A DNA stretch of 38,026 bases. It comes from Pseudomonas sp. QTF5 (GTDB lineage Bacteria > Pseudomonadota > Gammaproteobacteria > Pseudomonadales > Pseudomonadaceae). Of the stretch, positions 1 through 8,054 are shown piece by piece. Location of the stretch: contig NZ_AZRW02000046.1 in assembly GCF_000512695.2 (NCBI RefSeq), positions 1 through 38,026 of the forward strand. The letters are read 5' to 3'. Under the pieces are notes generated by a model. That model made no database searches and was not told where the DNA came from. It was given only the letters and a program-made list of their open reading frames with translations. Both the position numbers and the translations under genes were made by a program. Positions within the stretch are counted from its first letter, which is position 1, and the number at the start of each line of letters is the position of its first letter.

Positions 1-60
1 TGGTTGGCATACATGCACCTCTTCAACATGTTATGCCCGAACACAAAATTTATGACAGTC

Positions 61-116
61 CCTGCTCCGCAGCCCAACGGGGCGGTGCGGCGTTCCGACA
101 AGCCCCCTCGCCACAA
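61..116. repeat. Degenerate REP-type element downstream of thrB
   Basis: Read on the minus strand this stretch contains TGTGGCGAGGGGGCTTG and, further on, GGGCTGCGGAGCAGGG, the two parts typical of the GAGGGAGCTTGCTCCC class of Pseudomonas fluorescens REP sequences. It begins directly after the thrB stop codon. The left 60 bases of the window show no gene or clear signal. Confidence 0.55.
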
Positions 117-117
117 T

Positions 118-1068
118 TTAAAGGGCGAACGGCAGCGGCGTACTGACCTTCTGCCGCTGTGCCAAGCGCAGCTGAAATTCCATCGGGTCGTGAATCAACA
201 CATCCTGCCCGGCGAAAGACTCCGCGGCGATCAACCGCGACAACCAGAACCGTACGCACGCCACGCGCAGCATGGTCGGCCATAGCTCGGCTTCGGCAGC
301 GGTAAACGGTCGCAGCGCCGCATAAGCGCCCAGCAATGCCCGCGCCCGAGCGCCATCAATCTGCCCTTGCTCATCCGAACACCAATCGTTCAAGGCAATT
401 GCCACGTCATAGAGCATCGGCCCCGAACAGGCATTGTAGAAGTCAATCAACCCGGTCAGGTGCGTGCCTTCGAACATCGCGTTGTCGCGGAACAAGTCCG
501 CGTGGATGTTGGCCCGCGGCAGTGCCAGAATTTTCGTCTTCTGCTGCGTGATTTCATCCAGAGCCCGTTGCAGCAGATCGCTTTGCTCGGCATTCAGGTG
601 TGAGAGCAACTGCGTGCCCTCCTCCAGCATCCAGTCCAGGCCACGATCGGTTTTACGTTTGATCATGTTGGCCTGGGTCGCCAGATGCAGATGAGCCAGC
701 AACTCGCCGACCTGAGCGCAATGCTGCGCATTGGCGTCCTTGATGTGCTTGCCCGCCAGACGTGGCTGCAACAGCGCAGGTTTACCGGCCAGTTCGCGCA
801 ACGCGACGCCGTCGGTAGTACGCAGTGCATAAGGCACCGGCAGGTCGGCGTCATGCAGCACGTCGAGCAGTTCAATGAAGAACGGCATCTCCTGCACCGG
901 ACCGCGCTCGACCAGGGTCAGGACAAATTCGCCCTGCTCCAGGCTGATAAAGAAATTGGTGTTTTCGCTACCGGCGGCGATCCCCTGGAAATCAAGCAGG
1001 CGGCCAAGCCCGAAAGGGGCGAGAAAGGTTTCCAGCTCGGGCCGAGCCAGGGGGGTGAACACAGACAT
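118..1068 (-). CDS. thrB: Homoserine kinase ThrB (APH-fold type)
   Basis: This 316-residue protein phosphorylates L-homoserine with ATP to O-phosphohomoserine, the step before threonine synthase, in the cytoplasm. It is the aminoglycoside-phosphotransferase-like form of homoserine kinase, not the GHMP form of enterobacteria. The kinase signature HADLFRDN lies at residues 189-196, holding the catalytic Asp and metal-binding Asn, and IDFYNA at 208-213 corresponds to the second metal-binding Asp. The N-terminal SENTNFF at 34-40 fits the nucleotide loop of the fold. The length is normal for the family. It is transcribed leftward, 59 bp after the DUF2782 gene and probably with it. The same pair sits beside polA in other pseudomonads. 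No anomaly was seen. Confidence 0.95.
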   Translation of the reverse strand: MSVFTPLARPELETFLAPFGLGRLLDFQGIAAGSENTNFFISLEQGEFVLTLVERGPVQEMPFFIELLDVLHDADLPVPYALRTTDGVALRELAGKPALLQPRLAGKHIKDANAQHCAQVGELLAHLHLATQANMIKRKTDRGLDWMLEEGTQLLSHLNAEQSDLLQRALDEITQQKTKILALPRANIHADLFRDNAMFEGTHLTGLIDFYNACSGPMLYDVAIALNDWCSDEQGQIDGARARALLGAYAALRPFTAAEAELWPTMLRVACVRFWLSRLIAAESFAGQDVLIHDPMEFQLRLAQRQKVSTPLPFAL

Positions 1069-1127
1069 GGTTAAAACTGCCAGTACGGGCGCCGCGACTG
1101 CCGACGCCGATTTAAGTTAGGAGCGGT

Positions 1128-1415
1128 TTACCACTCGAATATTTTCCACGACGGAATCAGCATATCCGGCTGGTCCGAGCGGATGAAGTTTGCATCCGTC
1201 CCATCCGAGCGCACCAGGAAGTACGGTTTACCGCCCTTCGGAGTGATCTTGATGGCATACAGAAAACCGTTTTGCCGGTATTCCTGAATGGTCTTGTCGC
1301 CTTCCGTGCGGATCGTTACATCCGGGTCCGCCGAGGGCGCGTCGTCCGCCGCCATGACAGCCAATGGGGTGATTGCAAACAAACCAGCCAGCAACAAGCG
1401 ATTTAGTGTGCGCAT
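1128..1415 (-). CDS. DUF2782 small periplasmic protein
   Basis: This 95-residue protein has an N-terminal signal peptide of about 22 residues (hydrophobic run LLLAGLFAITPLAV, cleavage likely after VMA). The mature part of about 73 residues is the DUF2782 domain, with the conserved pattern IRTEGDKTIQEYR then GKPYFLV. The family is found in gammaproteobacteria next to polA and thrB; its biochemical role is unknown to me. It starts 74 bp from the divergent polA, so the two genes must share this short promoter region. Export to the periplasm is inferred from the signal peptide; no lipobox is present. Confidence 0.88.
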   Translation of the reverse strand: MRTLNRLLLAGLFAITPLAVMAADDAPSADPDVTIRTEGDKTIQEYRQNGFLYAIKITPKGGKPYFLVRSDGTDANFIRSDQPDMLIPSWKIFEW

Positions 1416-1489
1416 GATAACCTTGTCCCTTTGTCGTCAACGGTCCCGCTATTCTAGCGCCGGACCCGCCGAAAAGGTTGATCCTGCTC

Positions 1490-4258
1490 ATGAGCCAAGC
1501 CCCCCTCGTCCTGGTGGACGGTTCTTCTTATCTGTACCGCGCCTTTCACGCGCTGCCACCGCTGACCACGTCCAAAGGCCTGCCGACCGGTGCGGTCAAA
1601 GGCGTATTGAACATGCTCAAGAGTCTGCGCAAGCAGTACCCGGACAGCCCGTTTGCCGTGGTGTTCGACGCCAAGGGCGGTACATTCCGCGACGCGATGT
1701 TCGCCGAATACAAGGCCAATCGACCAAGCATGCCCGACGACATGCGGGTTCAGATCGAACCGTTGCACGCCAGCGTCAAGGCCTTGGGCTTTCCATTGCT
1801 GTGCGTGGACAACGTCGAAGCGGACGACGTGATCGGCACTCTGGCCCGCAGCAGCGCGGCCGCCGACCGTCCGGTGGTGATCTCCACCGGCGACAAGGAC
1901 ATGGCGCAACTGGTCGACGGGCACATTACCTTGGTCAATACGATGACCGGTAGCGCGCTGGACGTGGAAGGCGTGAAGGAGAAATTCGGCGTCGCTCCCG
2001 AGCAGATCATCGATTATCTGGCACTGATGGGCGATTCGTCCGACAACATTCCGGGCGTTCCGGGCATCGGTCCCAAGACCGCTTCCGGCCTGCTGGTCGG
2101 CGTGAACGGCGGCCTGACCGAGCTCTATGCACAGCTCGACATCGTCCCGACCCTGCCGATTCGCGGTGCCAAGACCCTGCCGGCCAAGCTCGAAGAGCAT
2201 AAGGAGATGGCGTTCCTCTCCTATCAACTGGCAACCATCAAGATCGACGTACCGCTGGACATCGGGCTCGACGATCTGCAAATGGGCAAGCCGGATCACG
2301 ACAAGCTCGCCGAGCTCTACACCCTGCTGGAATTCAAAAGCTGGTTCGAAGAGAACCAGCGTGACGCCAAGCGCTCGGGTCAGGACATTGTCGAGGTCGT
2401 CCAGGAGCAGCCGGGCGCCGCCGAAGCGAAATACGAAACCATCCTCGACCAGAAGCACTTCGAGGCCTGGCTGGACAAGCTCGACAAGGCGCCGTTGATC
2501 GCCTTCGTCACCGAAACCAATGGCAGCGATGCCCAACATGCACAACTGGTGGGTCTGTCGTTCTCCGTCGCGGCCAACGAAGCGGCCTACATTCCGCTGA
2601 CCCATTCCTACATGGGCGTGCCGGAGCAACTGAATCGCGACACTGTGCTGCTGGCGTTGAAACCGCTGCTGGAAAACCCGAATAAGCTGAAAGTCGGCCA
2701 GCACGCCAAGTTCGAAACCAATATCCTCGCCAATTGCGCCATCGGAGGTGATCAGAACAACGGGATTGTTGTTCGGGGTATTGCCTACGACACCATGCTC
2801 GAGTCTTACGTACTGGACTCGACGGCCACCCGCCACGACATGGACAGCCTGGCGCTCAAATACCTGGGCCAAAGCAAGACCGACATTCAAGAGATTGCGG
2901 GCAAAGGCGTCAAACAGCTGAGCTTCGACCAGATATCTCTTGAGCTCGCTGGCCCCTATGCCGCCGAAGACGCCGACGTCACGTTCCGCCTGCATCTGGC
3001 ATTGCAGGAAAAACTGGCAGCGACGCCAAGCCTGGGCAAAGTGCTCAACGACATTGAAATGCCGCTGATGCCGGTTCTGGCCCGAATCGAGCGCCAGGGC
3101 GCGCTCGTGGACGCCAACCTGCTGGGCATCCAGAGCGTCGAGTTGGGCGAGAAACTGGTCGCCCTTGAGCGTGAGGCTTTCGCCATTGCCGGTGAAGAAT
3201 TCAACCTGGGTTCGCCGAAGCAACTGGGCGTGATCCTCTACGAAAAGCTCGGCTTGCCCGTACTCAGCAAGACCGCCAAGGGCCAGGCCTCGACGGCCGA
3301 AGCGGTATTGGCCGAGTTGGCGGAACAGGACTACCCGCTGCCCAAGGTACTGATGCAGTACCGCTCACTGAGCAAACTCAAAAGCACCTACACCGACCGT
3401 TTGCCAGAGCAGATCAATGCTCGCACCGGGCGCATTCATACGTCTTACCAGCAAGCGGTCGCCGCCACCGGACGTTTGTCGTCCATCGACCCGAACCTGC
3501 AGAATATTCCGATCCGTACCGCCGAAGGTCGTCGAATTCGTCAGGCGTTCGTCGCACCGAAAGGCTACAAGCTGCTGGCGGCGGACTACTCGCAAATCGA
3601 ACTGCGGATCATGGCGCATCTGGCCAAGGACGAAGGTTTGCTGCACGCCTTCCGCAATAACCTTGATGTACACCGGGCAACGGCCGCAGAAGTGTTTGGC
3701 GTCGAGCTGGACGCGGTCACCAACGATCAGCGTCGTAGCGCGAAAGCCATCAACTTCGGTTTGATCTACGGCATGAGCGCGTTTGGCCTGGCCAAGCAGA
3801 TCGGCGTTGACCGCAAACAGTCCCAGGCCTACATCGACCGCTACTTCGCCCGTTATCCCGGCGTGCTGGAGTACATGGAGCGCACGCGCGCCCAGGCCGC
3901 CGAGCAAGGTTTTGTCGAAACCATCTTTGGTCGTCGCCTGTACCTGCCGGAAATAAACGCGAAAAACCAGGCCCTGCGCAAAGCTGCCGAGCGCACGGCA
4001 ATCAACGCCCCGATGCAAGGCACCGCGGCGGACATCATCAAGAAAGCCATGGTAACGGTGGATAACTGGCTGACATCGTCAGGCCTGGACGCCAAAGTCA
4101 TCCTGCAGGTACACGATGAATTGGTGCTTGAGGTGCGTGAGGACCTGATCGACCAGGTCAGTGAGGACATTCGCGTGCACATGAGCAGCGCCGCACAGCT
4201 GGATGTGCCGCTCCTGGTCGAGGTGGGCGTAGGCAACAACTGGGATGAGGCGCACTGA
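1490..4258 (+). CDS. polA: DNA polymerase I
   Basis: This 922-residue enzyme fills gaps, removes RNA primers and takes part in repair. The 5'-3' nuclease domain covers about residues 1-290, the 3'-5' exonuclease-like domain about 320-510, and the polymerase about 520-922. Polymerase motif A has D699 (DYSQIELR), motif B reads RRSAKAINFGLIYG, and motif C has D876 (VHDELVLE), so polymerization should be intact. In the proofreading domain, however, the positions matching E. coli D355 and D424 are V340 (FVTET) and E409 (KFETN). E342, Y490 and D494 are kept, and about eight extra residues (GGDQNNG) follow motif II. Proofreading is therefore probably weak or absent. ATG at 1490 is preferred over TTG at 1478, which is too close to the AAGG at 1474-1477. 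Confidence 0.98.
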   Translation: MSQAPLVLVDGSSYLYRAFHALPPLTTSKGLPTGAVKGVLNMLKSLRKQYPDSPFAVVFDAKGGTFRDAMFAEYKANRPSMPDDMRVQIEPLHASVKALGFPLLCVDNVEADDVIGTLARSSAAADRPVVISTGDKDMAQLVDGHITLVNTMTGSALDVEGVKEKFGVAPEQIIDYLALMGDSSDNIPGVPGIGPKTASGLLVGVNGGLTELYAQLDIVPTLPIRGAKTLPAKLEEHKEMAFLSYQLATIKIDVPLDIGLDDLQMGKPDHDKLAELYTLLEFKSWFEENQRDAKRSGQDIVEVVQEQPGAAEAKYETILDQKHFEAWLDKLDKAPLIAFVTETNGSDAQHAQLVGLSFSVAANEAAYIPLTHSYMGVPEQLNRDTVLLALKPLLENPNKLKVGQHAKFETNILANCAIGGDQNNGIVVRGIAYDTMLESYVLDSTATRHDMDSLALKYLGQSKTDIQEIAGKGVKQLSFDQISLELAGPYAAEDADVTFRLHLALQEKLAATPSLGKVLNDIEMPLMPVLARIERQGALVDANLLGIQSVELGEKLVALEREAFAIAGEEFNLGSPKQLGVILYEKLGLPVLSKTAKGQASTAEAVLAELAEQDYPLPKVLMQYRSLSKLKSTYTDRLPEQINARTGRIHTSYQQAVAATGRLSSIDPNLQNIPIRTAEGRRIRQAFVAPKGYKLLAADYSQIELRIMAHLAKDEGLLHAFRNNLDVHRATAAEVFGVELDAVTNDQRRSAKAINFGLIYGMSAFGLAKQIGVDRKQSQAYIDRYFARYPGVLEYMERTRAQAAEQGFVETIFGRRLYLPEINAKNQALRKAAERTAINAPMQGTAADIIKKAMVTVDNWLTSSGLDAKVILQVHDELVLEVREDLIDQVSEDIRVHMSSAAQLDVPLLVEVGVGNNWDEAH

Positions 4259-4269
4259 ACCGCCCCAAA

Positions 4270-4305
4270 AAGCTCGTGCTGCGGCCTTATGCCGCAACAC
4301 AAAAT
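4270..4305 (+). terminator. Weak hairpin downstream of polA
   Basis: TGCGGC-CTTAT-GCCGCA forms a six-pair stem about 20 bases after the polA stop. No T-run follows on the plus strand, so it may be a 3'-end stabilizer rather than a complete intrinsic terminator. Confidence 0.35.
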
Positions 4306-4367
4306 AACGAAGGGCTATAGTGCGGAAATTGACGTCGATTATTTCCAAAGGTTTTTGAAAATAGTCT

Positions 4368-4396
4368 GAACTAAATCCGTGAACCGCCACTCAGAG
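4368..4396 (+). promoter_or_regulatory. AlgU (sigma22/sigmaE)-type promoter of ersA
   Basis: GAACTA at 4368-4373 and TCAGA at 4391-4395 are separated by 17 bases, close to the AlgU consensus GAACTT-N16/17-TCTGA. A start near 4403 would give a transcript of about 132 nt ending at the terminator T-run, the length reported for ErsA in P. aeruginosa, whose promoter is known to depend on sigma22. Confidence 0.8.
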
Positions 4397-4402
4397 ATAC
4401 TG

Positions 4403-4534
4403 AATGGCTGGTGAAGCCCTTCGATGCTCCTATGTTGTGTTAAGTGTTGGCAGATATCTGGACCCCGCCCTAGCGGTCCGGAAACTTGAACCCCGGAACT
4501 TCTCCCTCCCCATACGAAGTCCGGGGTTTTTTTT
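4403..4534 (+). ncRNA. ersA: Small regulatory RNA ErsA (Spot 42 locus)
   Basis: No protein is encoded between polA and engB. In E. coli this spot holds Spot 42, and in P. aeruginosa the AlgU-dependent small RNA ErsA, a post-transcriptional regulator that includes algC among its targets. Here the transcript would begin about 8 bases after the AlgU-like -10. It contains a hairpin GGACC...GGTCC at about 4460-4479 and ends in an intrinsic terminator. The terminator loop is a C-rich single-stranded stretch (TCTCCCTCCCC), which could pair with Shine-Dalgarno sequences, as expected of an Hfq-dependent repressor. The identification rests on position, promoter class, length and terminator, not on an alignment. 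The exact 5' end is inferred. Confidence 0.82.
4491..4534 (+). terminator. Intrinsic terminator of ersA
   Basis: CCCCGGA-A-CTT (4491-4501) pairs with AAGTCCGGGG (4517-4526), leaving one bulged A, and eight T residues follow (4527-4534). The engB stop codon lies 24 bases further on, on the opposite strand. Confidence 0.88.
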
Positions 4535-4558
4535 GTCTGCTGATTTGTCTGGAGAGCT

Positions 4559-5200
4559 TTACTCGGCAGCCTCAGCGCCTTTGTCCGCCAACTCCATCCA
4601 GCCTGCCAATACAGTGTAGGCGTCTTCCAGACCCATGCGTTTGGGTGCCGAAAACAGCTGGATAGTGATCGTGTCGCCCCAGCCCTTGCGGATTTCCGAC
4701 TGAACCTTGAGCAGCGTGTTCTTCGCCGCGCCGTAGGTCAGCTTGTCTGCCTTGGTCAGCAAAATATGCATCGGCATGCCACTGGCGACGGCCCAATCGA
4801 GCATCAGCAGGTCGAAATCGGTCATTGGATGACGGATGTCCATCATCAGAATCAAACCTTTCAAACTCTCGCGACCGCCCAGATAGGCTTCCAGGTGACG
4901 CTGCCAGTGCATCTTCAACGGGATCGGCACTTTCGCGTAACCGTAGCCCGGCAGGTCGACCAGACGGCGTTCATCGTCTAGCTTGAAGAAGTTCAACAGC
5001 TGCGTGCGACCCGGAGTTTTCGAGGTCCGCGCCAGGCTGGCGTGTGTCAGGGTATTCAACGCGCTGGACTTGCCGGCGTTGGAACGCCCGGCGAAGGCCA
5101 CTTCAAAGCCTTCGTCGTCGGGGCATTGGTCGACTTTGGCGGCGCTGAGCATGAAGGTGGACTGTTGGCACAGGCCGAGGATGGGATTCTTGAGTTGCAT
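4559..5200 (-). CDS. engB: Ribosome biogenesis GTP-binding protein EngB/YsxC
   Basis: This 213-residue GTPase of the TRAFAC class helps assemble the large ribosomal subunit. The P-loop GRSNAGKSS lies at residues 38-46, followed by the switch I region (KTPGRTQLLNFF), the G3 motif DLPGYGYAKV and the G4 motif LTKADKL. The reading frame stays open upstream to 5365, but that extension has no recognizable domain and overlaps the promoter region of the divergent cytochrome genes. The ATG at 5200 gives the normal family length and N-terminus (MQLKNPILGL) and has a GGAAA ribosome site. It converges on ersA. Confidence 0.96.
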   Translation of the reverse strand: MQLKNPILGLCQQSTFMLSAAKVDQCPDDEGFEVAFAGRSNAGKSSALNTLTHASLARTSKTPGRTQLLNFFKLDDERRLVDLPGYGYAKVPIPLKMHWQRHLEAYLGGRESLKGLILMMDIRHPMTDFDLLMLDWAVASGMPMHILLTKADKLTYGAAKNTLLKVQSEIRKGWGDTITIQLFSAPKRMGLEDAYTVLAGWMELADKGAEAAE

Positions 5201-5250
5201 GGGATTTCCGATGTGGGCGGCGCCGGGAATGGACGCGGCAAGCAGTGTCG

Positions 5251-5279
5251 TTTCCGTTTCAGTGACGCCAGTATATAAT
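5251..5279 (+). promoter_or_regulatory. Sigma70-type promoter for the cytochrome c5-c4 genes
   Basis: A perfect TATAAT at 5274-5279 is preceded, at 17-bp spacing, by TTTCCG at 5251-5256. Transcription from about 5286 would leave a leader of about 105 nt before the cytochrome gene at 5392. The overlapping TATACT on the minus strand may serve engB. The -35 is weak, so this is a prediction. Confidence 0.5.
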
Positions 5280-5391
5280 GCCGCAGATTTTGTGTGCGCT
5301 TTGTCCCAGCGTAGGATGAAGTTCACGAGAGCGATTGACCTTGATTGCGCACTAGAACGCAGCACGCTCTCAACCCTGAAAAGGTCGTTTT

Positions 5392-5682
5392 ATGACGAAA
5401 TGGCTGCTAGCTGCCGGTGTCTTGATGCCGCTTTACAGCGCTCAGGCTACACAGGATCCGGAAGCTGTGTACAACCGTGTTTGTGGTGCCTGTCATTCCG
5501 GCCAACTACCCATGGCGCCCCGCAAGGGCGATCAGGAAGCCTGGACGCCGAGGTTGGCGAAAGGTATGGAGACGCTGGTGCAACACGTGACCCAGGGTTT
5601 CAAGGCGATGCCGCCGCGTGGTTTGTGCATGGACTGCAGTGCCGAGGATTACCGAGCCATCATCCACTGGATGAACGAGTAA
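5392..5682 (+). CDS. Cytochrome c5 family protein
   Basis: This is a 96-residue monoheme periplasmic c-type cytochrome. The signal peptide covers about residues 1-19. The heme-attachment motif CGACH is at 31-35 and the likely axial methionine is M73 (KAMPPRG). The second cysteine pair, C79 and C82 (GLCMDC), is characteristic of the c5 class and probably forms a disulfide. It is encoded 46 bp upstream of cytochrome c4 on the same strand, so the two are probably co-transcribed electron carriers. In pseudomonads c4 and c5 feed terminal oxidases. An AAGG ribosome site precedes the ATG. Confidence 0.92.
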   Translation: MTKWLLAAGVLMPLYSAQATQDPEAVYNRVCGACHSGQLPMAPRKGDQEAWTPRLAKGMETLVQHVTQGFKAMPPRGLCMDCSAEDYRAIIHWMNE

Positions 5683-5728
5683 ACCCGGTCCATAACTCTT
5701 TAACCCTTAGCCGTAGTTGGATTAGCTG

Positions 5729-6340
5729 ATGAACAAATTGATCGTGAGTCTGCTGTTGACCGTGGGGATCTCCGGCATTGCCCATGCTGCAGGTGATGCG
5801 ACTGCTGGTCAGGCGAAAGCCGCAGTATGTGGCGCCTGTCATGGCCCGGATGGCAATAGCATGGCGCCTAACTTTCCGAAACTGGCAGGTCAGGGCGAGC
5901 GTTATCTGAACAAGCAGCTGCACGACATCAAGTCCGGCAAACGCACGGTACTGGAAATGACCGGCCTGCTGACCAACCTGAGTGATCAGGACCTGGCTGA
6001 TATCTCCGCCTACTTCGCCAGCCAGAAAGGCAGCGTTGGCGCCGCCGACCCGAAAGTCGTGACTCGCGGTGAAGCACTGTTCCGTGGTGGCGACCTGGCC
6101 AAGGGTCTGCCGGCCTGCACCGGCTGCCACTCTCCGGATGGCAAGGGCAACGCAGCTGCCGGCTTCCCGCATCTGGGCGGTCAGCATGCTCAGTATGTTG
6201 CCAAGCAATTGACGGACTTCCGCAAAGAAGAAGGCGGTCGGGCCAACGACGGCGATACCAAACCCATGCAGAGCATCGCTAAAAAGCTGAGCGACGAAGA
6301 TATCGCCGCAGTCTCCAGCTATATTCAAGGCTTGCACTAA
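5729..6340 (+). CDS. cc4: Cytochrome c4 (diheme)
   Basis: This 203-residue periplasmic diheme cytochrome carries electrons to terminal oxidases, notably cbb3-type enzymes in pseudomonads. The signal peptide ends near residue 20 (IAHA). Two homologous cytochrome domains follow, with heme motifs CGACH at 34-38 and CTGCH at 130-134, each trailed by the GPDG/SPDGKG pattern typical of c4. The length is standard for the family. It is probably in one transcript with the cytochrome c5 gene and is followed by a strong terminator. Confidence 0.95.
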   Translation: MNKLIVSLLLTVGISGIAHAAGDATAGQAKAAVCGACHGPDGNSMAPNFPKLAGQGERYLNKQLHDIKSGKRTVLEMTGLLTNLSDQDLADISAYFASQKGSVGAADPKVVTRGEALFRGGDLAKGLPACTGCHSPDGKGNAAAGFPHLGGQHAQYVAKQLTDFRKEEGGRANDGDTKPMQSIAKKLSDEDIAAVSSYIQGLH

Positions 6341-6417
6341 GGTCTGCGATCGAGCGTTGCGAGGGGTGTAGATCTCTTGCAACGTTAACACTCGATTAAT
6401 CCGTCGATGCAAACATA

Positions 6418-6445
6418 AAAAGGGTAGCTTTGGCTGCCCTTTTTT
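6418..6445 (+). terminator. Intrinsic terminator after cytochrome c4
   Basis: AGGGTAGC (6421-6428) pairs with GCTGCCCT (6433-6440) around a TTTG loop, with one G-T pair, and a run of T follows. The A-run before the stem makes it potentially bidirectional. Confidence 0.88.
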
Positions 6446-6537
6446 GTGGCCTCTGCCGTTACACTACAAACTCAAGCCCGCCAGGATCTGTCTGAAAACA
6501 GGTCGCGCGAGGCGACCCAATTGTCCAGGAGTAAAGC

Positions 6538-7179
6538 ATGCGTAATCTGATCATCAGCGCCGCACTCATCGCTGCCAGCCTGTTCGGCATGACTGCCCAA
6601 GCCGCCGAAAAACCTGCAGCGCCCTATGTCGAGCTGAGCAATCCGGTCCCGGTGGCCGTGCCTGGCAAGATCGAAGTCGTGGAACTGTTCTGGTACGGCT
6701 GTCCGCATTGCTATGCCTTCGAACCCGTTGTTAACCCGTGGGTTGAAAAACTGCCTTCCGACGTGAACTTCGTGCGCATTCCGGCCATGTTTGGCGGCCC
6801 TTGGGACGCACACGGCCAGATGTTCCTGACCCTTGAAGCCATGGGTGTCGAGAGCAAGGTTCACGCGGCAGTTTTCGAAGCGATTCAGAAAGAACACAAG
6901 AAACTGACCGACAAAGAAGACATGGCCGACTTCCTGGCGACCCAAGGTGTAGACAAGGACAAGTTCCTGGCCACCTTCGACTCCTTCGCCATCAAGGGCC
7001 AGATCAACAAAGCCAAAGAACTTGCCAAGAAATATGAAATCACCGGCGTGCCTACCATGATCGTCAATGGCAAGTATCGCTTTGACATCGGCTCTGCCGG
7101 CGGTGCCGAACAAGCGCTGAAACTGGCCGACCAACTGGTCGCCAAAGAGCGAGCGGCAACCAAGGCCGTCGCCAACTAA
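6538..7179 (+). CDS. dsbA: Thiol:disulfide interchange protein DsbA
   Basis: This 213-residue periplasmic oxidase introduces disulfide bonds into exported proteins and is reoxidized by DsbB. The signal peptide is about residues 1-22 (cleavage after AQA). The thioredoxin-fold active site CPHC is at 55-58, and the cis-proline loop GVPTM includes P172. The helical insert (about 85-160) is of normal size. A GGAG ribosome site lies just before the ATG. Its position after the cytochrome c genes fits the need for correct cysteine chemistry in c-type cytochrome maturation, but it is separated from them by a terminator and must have its own promoter. Confidence 0.97.
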   Translation: MRNLIISAALIAASLFGMTAQAAEKPAAPYVELSNPVPVAVPGKIEVVELFWYGCPHCYAFEPVVNPWVEKLPSDVNFVRIPAMFGGPWDAHGQMFLTLEAMGVESKVHAAVFEAIQKEHKKLTDKEDMADFLATQGVDKDKFLATFDSFAIKGQINKAKELAKKYEITGVPTMIVNGKYRFDIGSAGGAEQALKLADQLVAKERAATKAVAN

Positions 7180-7193
7180 GCGCGGCACCTGCC

Positions 7194-8054
7194 ATGCGCC
7201 GCTGGGGAACTGAACGCATCGTTGGCCTGCATCATCCGCGGGTCAACGAGCATCACCTGGAATCGACGGGGTTGCCCGTGGACAGCCGTCTGCGTTTGCT
7301 CAGTTTCAATATCCAGGTCGGCATCAGTACCGAGCGCTATCGGCACTATCTGACCCGCGGCTGGCAGCATCTGTTGCCGCACACCGGGCGTGCCGACAAC
7401 CTGCAAAAAATCGGTAATCTGCTGGGCGACTTCGATCTGGTCGCCTTGCAGGAAGCCGATGGCGGCAGCCTGCGATCAGGCTACGTCAATCAGGTCGAAC
7501 ACCTGGCGCAACTCGGCGCCTTCCCCTACTGGTATCAACAACTCAATCGCAATCTCGGTCATCTCGGCCAGCACAGCAATGGCGTGCTCAGCCGACTGCG
7601 CCCGTGGGCGATTGAAGATCATCCGCTGCCGGGGCCAAAGGGTCGCGGGGCGATTCTGGTGCGCTTCGGCGAAGGTCCGGAGGCGCTCGTGGTGGTGATG
7701 ATGCATCTGGCGCTGGGCGCTCGCGCCCGCAGCCTGCAACTGGCCTACATCCGCGAGTTGATCGGCGGTTATAAACACCAGGTGCTGATGGGCGACATGA
7801 ACACCCATGCCAGTGACTTGCTGCAAAACTCCCCGTTGCGTGATTTGGGCCTGCTCGCGCCGCAACTGGAAGCGACCTTTCCCAGCTGGCGCCCACAGCG
7901 TTGCCTGGACCATATTCTGCTCAGCCCCACCCTGACCCTTGAAAAGGTCGAAGTGCTGGCACACCCCATTTCCGATCACCTGCCGGTCGCGGTAGAGATT
8001 CGTCTGCCGGGTTCGCTCACGGCCGATGCATTGCCCGCGTTGAGTCCTGCCTGA
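7194..8054 (+). CDS. Endonuclease/exonuclease/phosphatase (EEP) family protein
   Basis: This 286-residue protein of the DNase I-like EEP superfamily is a metal-dependent phosphodiesterase whose substrate cannot be told from sequence. The catalytic set is complete: N39 (SFNIQ), E87 (LQEAD), H171 (MMHL), D201 and N203 (GDMNTH), D239 (LDH) and D261-H262 (SDH). No signal peptide is evident, so it is probably cytoplasmic. It starts 14 bp after dsbA and its TGA is directly followed by the ATG of the GGDEF gene, which suggests a dsbA-EEP-GGDEF transcript. The ATG has little Shine-Dalgarno sequence; an internal GTG at residue 29 is an alternative. Confidence 0.88.
   Translation: MRRWGTERIVGLHHPRVNEHHLESTGLPVDSRLRLLSFNIQVGISTERYRHYLTRGWQHLLPHTGRADNLQKIGNLLGDFDLVALQEADGGSLRSGYVNQVEHLAQLGAFPYWYQQLNRNLGHLGQHSNGVLSRLRPWAIEDHPLPGPKGRGAILVRFGEGPEALVVVMMHLALGARARSLQLAYIRELIGGYKHQVLMGDMNTHASDLLQNSPLRDLGLLAPQLEATFPSWRPQRCLDHILLSPTLTLEKVEVLAHPISDHLPVAVEIRLPGSLTADALPALSPA

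Noticed and set aside
1478..1489. TTG start for PolA at 1478
   Set aside because: The only ribosome-site-like AAGG lies directly against it. ATG 1490 gives the usual N-terminus MSQAPLVLVDGSSYLYRAFH.
1454..3223. Long open frame on the minus strand opposite polA
   Set aside because: It is the codon-bias shadow of a high-GC gene. PolA motifs on the plus strand are unequivocal and the minus frame shows no domain.
5201..5365. N-terminal extension of EngB to 5365
   Set aside because: It would cover the cytochrome promoter with its perfect TATAAT and has no family similarity. ATG 5200 has a ribosome site.
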